A DNA stretch of 64,000 nucleotides from Apostichopus japonicus. Its lineage: Eukaryota; Echinodermata; Holothuroidea; Aspidochirotida; Stichopodidae. Every line of letters starts with the position of its first letter. The first letter of the stretch is position 1. Below the pieces are notes generated by a model that was given only the letters and a program-made list of their open reading frames with translations, was not told the origin of the DNA and did not search any database. The DNA lies in NCBI RefSeq assembly GCF_037975245.1, contig NC_092564.1, positions 114,601-178,600 on the forward strand, written 5' to 3'. The translations under genes and the position numbers were made by a program. Below are positions 27,301-31,944 of this stretch, one piece after another.

Positions 27301-29387
27301 AGTCTTTAAAAGTACTACTGGAGACAATATGGAGTTCTCACACTGCATACTAGAGATATAGTGGATTAAGGAGTCTTTAAAAGTACTACTGGAGACAGTA
27401 TGGAGTTCTCACACTGCATACTAGAGATATAGTGGATTAAGGAGTCTTTAAAAGTACTACTGGAGACAATATGGAGTTCTCACACTGCATACTAGAGATA
27501 TAGTGGATTAAGGAGTCTTTAAAAGTACTACTGGAGACAATATGGAGTTCTCACACTGCATACTAGAGATATAGTGGATTAAAGAGTCTTTAAAAGTACT
27601 ACTGGAGACAGTATGGAGTTCTCACACTGCATACTAGAGATATAGTGGATTAAGGAGTCTTTAAAAGTACTACTGGAGACAATATGGAGTTCTCACACTG
27701 CATACTAGAGATATAGTGGATTAAAGAGTCTTTAAAAGTACTACTGGAGACAGTATGGAGTTCTCACACTGCATACAAGAGATATAGTGGATTAAAGAGT
27801 CTTTAAAAGTACTACTGGAGACAGTATGGAGTTCTCACACTGCATACTAGAGATATAGTGGATTAAAGAGTCTTTAAAAGTACTACTGGAGACAATATGG
27901 AGTTCTCACACTGCATACTAGAGATATAGTGGATTAAGGAGTCTTTAAAAGTACTACTGGAGACAGTATGGAGTTCTCACACTGCATACTAGAGATATAG
28001 TGGATTAAGGAGTCTTTAAAAGTACTACTGGAGACAATATGGAGTTCTCACACTGCATACTATAGATATAGTGGATTAAGGAGTCTTATACTGGAGACAA
28101 TAGGGAGTTCTCACACTGCATACTACATGTTGATTGATGACTATATCATCTCTACTACTTTATTCTTTCTCTGAAATTCGTAGTCTCTGCTTCAGGGGAC
28201 AGCAGAAGAAAAGCCTCTAATACACCAGTCATTAATCCTGTGGGCAGAAATGAAGGTCTAGGAATGACATGTGAGTATTTCTCTTTCCAATATCTTATCT
28301 TGTTTTCAACTATGGCAAAATAGTATCAAGTTCTGGATGAAAAATTTAAATTTTGGCTTAAATTTGTAAAGTTCCACATTGGCTTAACTTCTACAGAAAG
28401 CTATATAATGCTGTTATTGGCAGAGCAGATTGACCATCTACATAAAGCTATATATGTTGCTATATTGGCAGAGCAGATTTAACTTCTACATAAAGCTATA
28501 TATTGCTGCTATATTGGCAGAGCAGATTTAACTTCTACATAAAGCTATATATTGCTGCTATATTGGCAGAGCAGATTGAACTTCTACAATAAGTGATATA
28601 ATGCTGTGTGACGAGGTGGCTTGTAAACACTATTAACTCAAAAGCACATGATGGATGAATTACATACTTGTTGTTTTGATCCACCTTATTGAGTGCAAGG
28701 AACCTATTGATATCAATAGAGGTCAAATGAGCTATAAGTCTGAAAGCTCTGTGACATGGTATTTAACTCCAGTAGCAAAGATGTGTTATCTTCATACTTG
28801 CTATGTAATATCAATTTAAATAGTAATCATCCTGTCCATTCTTGTTGAGGGAAATGGTCATTTTAGATCACCAAAAGTCAAGATATGGAACCCTTTTAAA
28901 TGGAATAACTCTCAAAGCAAAGCTTGAATGAAAGCTTCACTTGATGTGTCAGCCCACCCTAACGAATATCAAAATGATGTTTCATTCTATGTTCAAAAGT
29001 CTGAGAACCTTGCAGTCATAAACTTCATATTTGATATCTGGGATCTACTGTACCTTATTAATTACAAGATCCTTGTGTGTACAGTTTACATAATATCATC
29101 TTATGTGAAATGTGTGAATGAATCACTAAGTGTGTTGGGTTCTTTTCTGGTAGTATTTTCAGGTTTCTTTTGTTGTAAACCTTCAGCTTTTGACACAATT
29201 AAATGATAATTTTGATTCTTGTATTGTCTGTTTAGGGACTATTGTTTTAGGCATTGCATCAGCTATTCTCTTGGCTGCTGTAGTGATACTGATTGCCTTG
29301 TTCCTGAGACTAAGGAGGCGGTCTCCTGACTTGGATATTCTCATGGAAACTACAGATGATGTCAGCTCTGATGCCTATGCTACCTGA
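1067..29387 (+). CDS. 3' part of a type I transmembrane glycoprotein gene (nine exons, 5' end missing)
   Basis: Nine exons join in frame: 1067-1149, 2840-2921, 6696-6868, 11995-12124, 17467-17619, 22990-23031, 25098-25139, 28184-28270 and 29236-29387. Each has an AG acceptor and GT donor and the phases match (1-0, 0-1, 1-0, 0-1, then 1-1 throughout). The frame gives 313 residues, counted from the first whole codon. Seen directly: seven Cys (54, 73, 96, 102, 107, 125, 205), five N-glycosylation sequons (N12, N46, N106, N145, N149), a Thr/Ser-rich stalk (about 207-264), a 23-residue hydrophobic helix (265-287), a basic stop-transfer RLRRR, and an acidic 21-residue tail. This is the layout of a cell-surface protein with its N terminus outside. 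The ectodomain resembles beta-rich Cys modules I associate with large unnamed invertebrate extracellular proteins, but I cannot name the family. Signal peptide and start lie upstream of the window. Ligand and function are unknown. Confidence 0.8.
1180..2390 (+). repeat. Dispersed intronic repeat, long copy
   Basis: Successive blocks recur in other introns of this window: gcttgtaaacatgatatctc, gaacttcatacttggtatgt, ggatgcacc..ttgagtacaag and aggtcaaaggtcatttgagg, ending near ggcaaggaatcacaaagcc. Within this copy the blocks repeat several times with variation, as if the element is itself built from a roughly 200-base subunit. No coding capacity is visible. The family is not recognised by name. 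Confidence 0.6.
1984..2017. repeat. 34-base near-perfect palindrome
   Basis: Two 16-base arms (catcttggtgggaata and tattcccactaagatg) are separated by AA. Only one position fails to pair as DNA, and it would be a G-U pair in RNA. It sits inside a dispersed repeat copy. I found no flanking target duplication. Confidence 0.7.
2840..2921 (+). CDS. Exon 2: end of an extracellular module, second half
   Basis: The acceptor follows tttcttttgcag and the donor is TGTA|gtgagt. It enters in phase 0 and leaves in phase 1. It begins ITYKVTKDGHQSNEV and ends with VPIPEC, with a sequon at N46. The final Pro-x-Pro-Glu-Cys matches the place where the exon at 17467 ends in Leu-Thr-Glu-Cys, which supports reading both as the last strand of the same type of module. 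Confidence 0.8.
3378..4456 (+). repeat. Minisatellite with alternating 65- and about 58-base units
   Basis: About 17 units share atcaccagcatcaccaatgt followed by ggagcaattac. The long form adds caactggtctggagcgacat and the short form adds tctggagctgtat. The two forms alternate irregularly, giving a composite period of about 123 bases in places. It lies in the intron between 2922 and 6695, after a poly-A/G patch at 3331-3350. The open frames across it are artefacts of the repeat. Confidence 0.9.
4621..4660 (-). repeat. Inverted stray copy of the 3378-4456 minisatellite unit
   Basis: Forty bases starting agttggtgatgctagtgata read, on the minus strand, as the minisatellite core (gctatatcttactgctaaat, then tatcactagcatcaccaact). 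It lies 165 bases beyond the array in the opposite orientation, so the core probably existed as an inverted repeat before one arm amplified. Confidence 0.8.
4730..5990 (+). repeat. Dispersed intronic repeat copy, interrupted by a miniature transposon
   Basis: It carries the shared blocks cacattgagtacaagaagcc, gaggtcaaaggtc and tcatccaggaaatgaaat, and also appears at about 20250-21440. The block aaattgcatggtaaggaa is cut by the hAT-type insertion at 5998, and the repeat resumes at 6475 with gcaaggaatcacaaagccaa. Confidence 0.65.
5998..6474. mobile_element. hAT-type miniature element with a long internal inverted repeat
   Basis: The left end begins cagtggcaaaggaaggta and the right end finishes ggttcctacacccttg, both in the style of hAT termini. 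Flanking 8-base duplications are gtaaggaa (5990-5997) and gcaaggaa (6475-6482), one mismatch. Inside, 5998-6153 and 6212-6363 form a roughly 150-base inverted repeat (both arms contain ggtacttttgagtgggg and gcaatttggtgcaatatagc, in opposite senses). The segment 6364-6474 is extra sequence ending in a second hAT-like terminus, so the element is a composite. It has no transposase frame. Confidence 0.7.
6696..6868 (+). CDS. Exon 3: Pro/Thr linker and Cys-rich start of the second module
   Basis: The acceptor is ctcttttcatcag and the donor is ATG|gtcagt. Phase 1 in, phase 0 out. A Pro/Thr linker (residues 56-70) is followed by a Cys-rich segment with C73, W76, C96, C102 and C107 (about CESW, LDDC, SGCRGFNC). 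N106 is a sequon set inside the Cys pair. The linker suggests the border between two extracellular modules. The exon lies about 220 bases after a miniature transposon (5998-6474). Confidence 0.8.
6905..7530 (+). repeat. Dispersed intronic repeat copy
   Basis: It shows the same order of blocks as the other copies: a GT-rich start (tgtgtgtgtgtgtg near 7168), gaacttcatatttggtatgt, ggatgcacctaatagagtag, a nuclear-receptor-like half-site cluster at 7302-7324 and accttgtaaa. Two extra copies of tcctcggt/cctcgg occur at 7031-7145. Confidence 0.6.
7302..7324 (+). promoter_or_regulatory. Nuclear-receptor-like half-site cluster (DR1 plus DR4)
   Basis: AGTTCA A AGGTCA (direct repeat, spacing 1) is followed after TTTG by a further AGGTCA (spacing 4). 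DR1 is the established site type for RXR heterodimers and HNF4/COUP-type receptors; DR4 suits TR/LXR-type receptors. The cluster is carried by the dispersed repeat, so binding is unproven. Confidence 0.35.
7531..10670. other. Long intron stretch with no gene found
   Basis: No supported exon or repeat array occurs here. The notable sites are a TGACGTC/X-box-like cluster at 9120-9138 and a short duplicated palindrome CTGAAAGTTTCAG at 9582-9594 and 9599-9611. The section between 8900 and 9500 is less repetitive than the surrounding intron and would be the first place to look for a conserved regulatory element. Confidence 0.5.
9120..9138 (+). promoter_or_regulatory. CRE-like site fused to an RFX X-box-like site
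   Basis: TGACGTCC runs directly into GTCCCTTAGCAACAG. The first is a near match to the CREB/ATF site and the second to the X-box bound by RFX factors (the AGCAAC half is exact). CRE and X-box side by side is a known arrangement in RFX/CREB-bound promoters. Here it lies deep in an intron, so it could be an enhancer, an internal promoter or chance. Confidence 0.3.
10690..11340 (-). pseudogene. Decayed non-LTR retrotransposon (LINE) reverse transcriptase
   Basis: Read on the minus strand across several frames, the conserved RT blocks appear in the right order: LDFPSAF then FNTVLPNLLL (about 11190-11250), KGTSQLSE, DVPQEGPLS (about 11045-11071, the xVPQGxxLSP block), MIYTDDI, a damaged YADD region reading DDGTA (about 10971-10984), then NLLLNPQKSQETCF (about 10850-10880). 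The DFSSAFNT and IYTND style fits CR1/L2/Jockey-type LINEs. Stops and frameshifts throughout show it is dead. It sits antisense in the host intron and is 5' truncated, with no endonuclease seen. Confidence 0.75.
11063..11105. repeat. 13-base inverted repeat within the LINE relic
   Basis: aggcacatcacaa (11063-11075) and ttgtgatgtgcct (11093-11105) are perfect complements with a 17-base loop. It falls at the RT VPQG block, so it is likely a product of decay or a local conversion rather than a functional hairpin. Confidence 0.6.
11995..12124 (+). CDS. Exon 4: core of the second extracellular module
   Basis: The acceptor is catcctcag|GACCAG and the donor is CCAG|gtaaga. Phase 0 in, phase 1 out. 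It encodes DQVYQVVIEEFHCEDP, then VMISV, and ends with two nearby sequons (N145 and N149) and ALIP. C125 in the HCEDP motif probably pairs within the module. A second AG six bases downstream (12000) is also in frame, so use of either acceptor would include or skip Asp-Gln. Confidence 0.82.
12190..12960 (+). repeat. Dispersed intronic repeat copy
   Basis: The shared blocks are present: gatgccattgcctgtaaaca, gtgagtacaagaactctgg, ggaggtcacatttcaacatg, cttgtaaacatgataactca and caaagtctgaaaca. The AGGTCA half-sites are partly eroded in this copy. No coding. Confidence 0.6.
12961..13860. other. Intron stretch without a gene
   Basis: AT-rich, with a short (AAT)n run at about 13347-13364. A polypyrimidine patch occurs at 13206-13230 but no exon of matching phase follows. 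Nothing else can be supported. Confidence 0.5.
13863..15290 (+). pseudogene. Decayed DIRS-like retrotransposon gag (ORF1) relic
   Basis: The first 87 codons carry paired cysteines at residues 11/14, 29/32 and 41/44, with His26 and Trp47 (CTNCHQF, then DKHGMCPQC, then CKICVNW). This layout resembles the gag-like first ORF of DIRS-type tyrosine-recombinase retrotransposons. Downstream, fragments in several frames are Ser/Arg/Glu-rich (ESEDSDDPLTDTEWPKEGF) and the tail reads DVDRATRVGLKCASAIGNAT, as in the C-terminal part of such proteins. GC content is higher than the surrounding intron. Stops and frameshifts break it, and no RT or recombinase follows because the 39-base minisatellite begins at its 3' edge. 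A different LTR-type gag cannot be excluded. Confidence 0.45.
15285..17090. repeat. 39-base minisatellite, about 46 copies
   Basis: The unit is gtgctctgttgtacatatgg followed by tgtttaatgtcattcaagg. Variants include ttgagggta..., a 36-base form with gttgtattatggtgttaatg and tctagggtg. Because 39 is divisible by three and the unit lacks stops in several frames, long open frames arise on both strands; on the minus strand they read as NDIKHHMYNRAPL repeats. The array starts inside the end of the DIRS-like relic and stops about 380 bases before exon 5. Confidence 0.93.
17091..17466. other. Intron between the minisatellite and exon 5
   Basis: Unique-looking AT-rich sequence with a small duplication (ctataagcc twice near 17338-17357). 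It supplies the branch region and acceptor of exon 5 (tttgtatcatttgacag). Confidence 0.5.
17467..17619 (+). CDS. Exon 5: last part of the second extracellular module
   Basis: The acceptor is tcatttgacag and the donor is GATG|gtgagt. It is a symmetric 1-1 exon of 153 bases. It encodes TDDVTLVIHLVQES, then AYIIIVEP, and ends ISLIDDQILELTEC near the donor. The alternating hydrophobic pattern suggests beta strands. It aligns by eye with exons 1+2 joined (hydrophobic strand, Tyr-x-x-x-Val, final Glu-Cys), so one of the two places gained or lost an intron after duplication. Confidence 0.82.
17819..18425. mobile_element. Non-autonomous hAT element with perfect 8-base target duplication
   Basis: The left end is cattggcggcaatcatgggg and the right end is aaattgccgcccctg; as inverted repeats they agree at 11 of 13 positions. 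Both sides are flanked by CTCCAGTG (17811-17818 and 18426-18433), an exact 8-base duplication typical of hAT transposition. The 607-base interior has no transposase frame and contains a long TA tract. The intact duplication suggests a fairly recent insertion. Confidence 0.85.
18168..18320. repeat. (TA)n microsatellite inside the hAT element
   Basis: Two TA runs, about 18168-18240 and 18282-18316, are separated by 40 bases of unique sequence. They lie within the miniature hAT element. Confidence 0.9.
18434..19290. other. Intron stretch with no gene found
   Basis: AT-rich with no repeated blocks that I can match elsewhere in the window and no exon of suitable phase. Confidence 0.45.
19316..19328 (+). 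promoter_or_regulatory. Perfect DR1 nuclear-receptor-like site
   Basis: AGGTCA A AGGTCA exactly matches the DR1 consensus used by RXR-type, HNF4 and COUP-TF receptors. It is part of the dispersed repeat. Confidence 0.4.
19603..19625 (+). promoter_or_regulatory. Perfect DR1 followed by DR4 (three AGGTCA half-sites)
   Basis: AGGTCA A AGGTCA TTTG AGGTCA: three exact half-sites with spacings 1 and 4. It is the cleanest copy in the window and has the same layout as 7302-7324. Confidence 0.4.
19887..20050 (+). repeat. 82-base tandem duplication
   Basis: ttacatgttacagtctga is followed in both copies by cattaaggcatcaacaagtt and gactgaaaatg. The second copy starts 82 bases after the first. Two copies only. 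Confidence 0.8.
20250..21440 (+). repeat. Dispersed intronic repeat, long copy
   Basis: It matches 4730-5990 and 6475-6500 in order: aggttctcacttaatccatg, gatgtctagcttgtgaacac, gtatggtcaaactcag, tcatccaggaaatgaaatct and ggcaagtaatcacaaagcca. This fuller copy shows the undisturbed target of the 5998 insertion (ttggcaagtaatcac). Confidence 0.65.
21441..22989. other. Intron stretch before exon 6, with a partial repeat copy
   Basis: Bases 22430-22760 are another eroded copy of the dispersed repeat (gatgaacttcaaacttggta, gtggatccacattagatag). The rest shows no exon or array. Two ggcct(c/a)acgt blocks near 22100 and 22320 form a loose inverted pair. Confidence 0.45.
22990..23031 (+). CDS. Exon 6: 42-base stalk exon
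   Basis: The acceptor is ccttataaattag and the donor is ACAG|gtgagt. It is a symmetric 1-1 exon of 42 bases encoding GGVMQASSTIPAT plus split Gly codons. Small, Ser/Thr-rich and without Cys, it reads as juxtamembrane stalk and a likely O-glycosylation site. Because it is symmetric, skipping it would keep the frame. The polypyrimidine tract is weak, so it may be alternatively spliced. Confidence 0.65.
23032..24160. other. Intron stretch without an assigned gene
   Basis: An open frame of 84 codons (23383-23637, plus strand) has no recognisable domain and poor splice context, so I do not call it. Nothing else is supported. Confidence 0.4.
24216..24335 (+). pseudogene. Possible N-terminal exon fragment of a P2X7-like intracellular-domain protein
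   Basis: It begins MADGPRPYDFEPVRRR and continues with an acidic run SSDSENNSRL, then GTAAAA that could serve as a donor at 24336. The Arg-Pro-Tyr-x-Phe-Glu-Pro opening followed by an acidic Ser/Asp/Glu run is what I recall from P2X7-like intracellular-domain proteins that are multicopy in fish and marine invertebrates. No downstream Cys-rich exon is seen here, so it is at best a detached fragment. The family match is from memory and modest. Confidence 0.3.
24275..24583 (-). pseudogene. THAP-type zinc-finger domain relic
   Basis: A minus-strand frame of 102 codons reads C27, then FFAIP (39-43), W55 in CRAWIHNIG, and VCAEHF with C78 and H81. The order Cys, Phe-x-x-Pro, Trp, Cys-x-x-His-Phe, with about 50 residues between the second and third ligands, is the C2CH THAP signature. 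The first zinc-ligand Cys is not in frame (Tyr stands near its place, and a TGT codon exists in another frame), and the protein stops soon after the domain. THAP domains bind DNA in cellular factors and in P-element-type transposases. Here it is a fossil, probably transposon-derived. It overlaps the P2X7-like fragment tail to tail. Confidence 0.6.
24584..25097. other. Intron stretch before exon 7
   Basis: There may be further decayed sequence of the THAP element on the minus strand (frame 24669-24863, no domain recognised). A 19-base duplication gtgaccatatgtcctt occurs at about 24999-25032. The end supplies a strong acceptor for exon 7. Confidence 0.4.
25098..25139 (+). CDS. Exon 7: second 42-base stalk exon
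   Basis: The acceptor has a strong tract (tttttttccatttgcag) and the donor is GCAT|gtaagc. It is the same length and phase (1-1) as exon 6 and encodes VTHRATTLKSDQA plus split codons. The matching size and phase suggest a cassette pair that sets stalk length. Confidence 0.72.
25140..25830. other. Intron stretch between exon 7 and the 71-base minisatellite
   Basis: AT-rich with no gene. A short duplication (gtaagtcaaaagtaag) lies at about 25552-25584. Confidence 0.5.
25835..28127 (+). repeat. 71/63-base minisatellite, about 32 copies, ending near an acceptor
   Basis: The unit contains ctactggagacaatatggag, ttctcacactgcatactaga, gatatagtggattaaggagt and ctttaaaagta. The 71-base form has ttaaaagtacta and the 63-base form replaces it with tata. 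Neighbouring copies are almost identical, with recurring SNPs (aat/agt, aag/aaa) that form a longer pattern. It stops about 56 bases before the exon 8 acceptor. Confidence 0.95.
28184..28270 (+). CDS. Exon 8: stalk exon with two in-frame acceptors
   Basis: It encodes a basic/polar stalk (SASGDSRRKASNTPVINPVGRNEG in two parts: SASGDSRRKASNT, then PVINPVGRNEGLGMT). The donor is ACAT|gtgagt and the exon is symmetric 1-1. Two acceptors lie 12 bases apart: attcgtag at 28183 and ctctgcttcag at 28195. The second has the better pyrimidine tract. Both keep the frame, and the choice adds or removes four residues and changes residue 235 from Phe to Trp. The acceptor sits about 56 bases after a 2.3-kb minisatellite. 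Confidence 0.72.
28380..28607 (+). repeat. 49-base tandem repeat, about 4.5 copies
   Basis: The unit is ctatatattgctgctatatt followed by ggcagagcagatttaacttc and tacataaag. It lies in the last intron. Confidence 0.9.
28608..29170 (+). repeat. Dispersed intronic repeat copy
   Basis: The blocks ggcttgtaaacactattaac, ccaccttattgagtgcaagg, agaggtcaaatgag and gagaaccttgcagtc follow the order seen in the other introns. It lies directly before the last exon. Confidence 0.6.
29236..29387 (+). CDS. Exon 9: transmembrane helix, cytoplasmic tail and stop
   Basis: The acceptor is ttgtctgtttag and the frame enters in phase 1. A 23-residue hydrophobic helix (TIVLGIASAILLAAV then VILIALFL, residues 265-287) is followed by RLRRR and the acidic tail SPDLDILMETTDDVSSDAYAT is read in two parts: SPDLDILMETT, DDVSSDAYAT. 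The stop is TGA at 29385. The DLDILM stretch loosely resembles an acidic di-leucine sorting signal, which is inference only. No kinase, ITAM or ITIM-like motif is present. Confidence 0.88.
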
Positions 29388-29780
29388 AATTCATGAGACA
29401 ATACAGACCAACCATGATTGGGTAATACTTGATAGGGGGACAGGAGATTATACCTTGTGGTGCACTTTGTTAAAACAAAGAATGTCCATTTTCCTTTTCA
29501 TTGATCAAATCAATACAAAAGTAAAAGATTGGTTGTTACAGTTAAGATACAGTAACATGAAAATATACCCAGTATTGTTAAGTAGTAACTCTGTTCAGGC
29601 TTGAAGTAGGCTATATAATTGTGTGTGTATGTCCGTCTCCTGCTAATGTTATAGAGTGTTAAACATTATGTATGGGTGTAGAATATTCAGGTTTGAAGAA
29701 TGATACAATGTTGTGAGTGTATGTCTGTTTCATACTTATGGGATAGAGTATTGGTTGGTGTGTGAATGTTCAGGTTTGAA
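29388..29780 (+). other. Proximal 3' UTR
   Basis: Sequence after the TGA stop. It has no AATAAA before 29785 and no conserved frame, so the transcript probably extends at least into the following tandem repeat. Confidence 0.55.
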
Positions 29781-29784
29781 CAAT

Positions 29785-29790
29785 AATAAA
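29785..29790 (+). terminator. First polyadenylation signal (AATAAA)
   Basis: AATAAA is followed 10-25 bases later by a GT/T-rich stretch (aaatgtgtgtctttccc), the usual downstream element. It is the first canonical signal after the stop codon, 398 bases away. Confidence 0.55.
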
Positions 29791-29958
29791 GTACTCTAAA
29801 TGTGTGTCTTTCCCATCTTGCAGTATAGAGTATTGTACAGTATGAAATGGTGTAAGATATTCAGGTTTGAACTATAGTCCAGTATTGTGTTTGTATATCT
29901 TCTCATACTTGTGGGATAGAGTATTATGTTGGTGTGTGAATGTTCAGGTTTGAACAAT

Positions 29959-29964
29959 AATAAA
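29959..29964 (+). terminator. Second polyadenylation signal, one repeat unit later
   Basis: An identical AATAAA with the same GT-rich downstream element, 174 bases after the first. Confidence 0.45.
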
Positions 29965-30132
29965 GTACTGTAAATGTGTGTCTTTCCCATCTTGCAGTAT
30001 AGAGTATTGTACAGTATGAAATGGTGTAAGATATTCAGATTTGAACTATAGTTCAGTTTTGTGTTTGTATATCTTCTCATACTTGTGGGATAGAGTATTA
30101 TGTTGGTGTGTGAATGTTCAGGTTTGAACAAT

Positions 30133-30138
30133 AATAAA
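30133..30138 (+). terminator. Third polyadenylation signal, two repeat units later
   Basis: AATAAA 174 bases after the second, again followed by gtgtgtctttccc. Confidence 0.45.
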
Positions 30139-30360
30139 GTACTCTAAATGTGTGTCTTTCCCATCTTGCAGTATAGAGTATTGTACAGTATGAAATGGTG
30201 TAAGAATAGTCAGGTTTGAACTATAGTTCAGTTTTGTGTTTGTATATCTTCTCATACTTGTGGGATAGAGCATTATACAACCTGTGTGTGTATAAGAATA
30301 TTCAGTTTTGGGAGTGACACTGTTATGTGTTTGTCTGTCTAATGGCTTGTGCAATAGAGT

Positions 30361-31280
30361 ACTAGTAAGTAAGCATTTTCAGGATTGAAGTACGACAGTA
30401 GAGCATTATGTAGTATGTGGAGATAAGATTGTTCAGGATTGAAGTATGACACATTATTGTGAGTGTATGTCTGTCTCATCCTTGTAGGGTAGAGCATTAT
30501 GCACTATGTGGAGATAAGATTGTTCAGGATTGAAGTATGACACATTATTGTGAGTGTATGTCTGTCTCATCCTAGTGGGGTAGAGCATTTTATAGTATGT
30601 GGAGATAAGATTGTTCAGGATTGAAGTATGACACATTATTGTGAGTGTATGTCTGTCTCATCCTTGTAGGGTGGAGCATTATGTAGTATGTGGAGATAAG
30701 ATTGTTCAGGATTGAAGTATGACACATTATTGTGAGTGTATGTCTGTCTCATCCTTGTAGGGTGGAGCATTTTATAGAATGTGGAGATAAGATTGTTCAG
30801 GATTGAAGTATGACACATTATTGTGAGTGTATGTCTGTCTCATCCTTGTGGGGTGGAGCATTATGTAGTATGTGGAGATAAGATTGTTCAGGATTGAAGT
30901 ATGACACATTATTGTGAGTGTATGTCTGTCTCATCCTTGTAGGGTAGAGCATTATGCACTATGTGGAGATAAGATTGTTCAGGATTGAAGTATGACACAT
31001 TATTGTGAGTGTATGTCTGTCTCATCCTTGTAGGGTAGAGCATTATGCACTATGTGGAGATAAGATTGTTCAGGATTGAAGTATGACACATTATTGTGAG
31101 TGTACATGTCTGTCTCATCCTTGTAGGGTAGAGCATTTTATAGTATGTGGAGATAAGATTGTTCAGGATTGAAGTATGACACATTATTGTGAGTGTATGT
31201 CTGTCTCATCCTAGTGGGGTAGAGCATTATGTAGTATGTGAAGATGTAAGAATGATTGAAGTATAGTACACTACTGTGAG
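30361..31280 (+). repeat. 91-base tandem repeat, about 9 copies
   Basis: The unit contains ggtagagcattatgcactat, gtggagataagattgttcag, gattgaagtatgacacatta and ttgtgagtgtatgtctgtct. It shares the ttcagg.ttgaa core and the tctcat.cttg block with the preceding 174-base repeat, so both probably come from the same ancestral unit of about 87-91 bases. Confidence 0.92.
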
Positions 31281-31859
31281 TGTATGTGTATGGAAAGTAG
31301 GGATTGTGCAGGTACTCTGCCCAGAAATGTCCGTCAAAGATTCCTCAAGAAATTCTCAGTGATGTCAGATACTGCAGCTTGACAAGTTTTGTGGAACTCT
31401 GTTGATGAAGGGGTGTCTGGAGATCCCCATTGATATACATTCCAAAGCATGAAATGCATGCTGCCATTGGGAGGGTTTTTTTCTTACTTGTATGGGACAA
31501 GTTTAGCATGTGGCATTTTTTAAGGAATATGAGTGTGAATGAGGCTGCAATAGACAAACTGAAAATCTTGTCAGTGGCAATCTACTAGTTAATGTTGTCA
31601 TAAAGGGTGGCAAGGAATCATGAAGCCTATCGGTTCATTGATTCAAGCTAGGCTTTGTTATCAAGTTAAAGAGGAAGTATTTAAACCTGTGGTATACAGG
31701 TTAAATTATGGCTATAAAAGATAGCTACTTAATTTATATCAGATAACTATGATAGTAGCATGTATTCTAGGCTCTTATTAGGAATTGATCAGACTTTTCC
31801 CCCTCTATATTTTGGCTTTAAATATTATATTTATATATAAATATATAAATATATAAAAA

Positions 31860-31944
<85 letters not shown>

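Larger units (their letters stand above)
29600..30360 (+). repeat. 174-base tandem repeat containing polyadenylation signals
   Basis: The unit, with tgttcaggtttgaacaataa, taaagtactctaaatgtgtg, tctttcccatcttgcagtat and gtatgaaatggtgtaagata, recurs at about 29778, 29952 and 30126, with degraded copies either side. Each 174-base unit looks like two related halves built on a ttcaggtttgaa core. Confidence 0.85.

Noticed and set aside
25835-28127. CRISPR-like array of direct repeats
   Set aside because: The units are head-to-tail with no unique spacers, and the context is a eukaryotic intron. It is a minisatellite.
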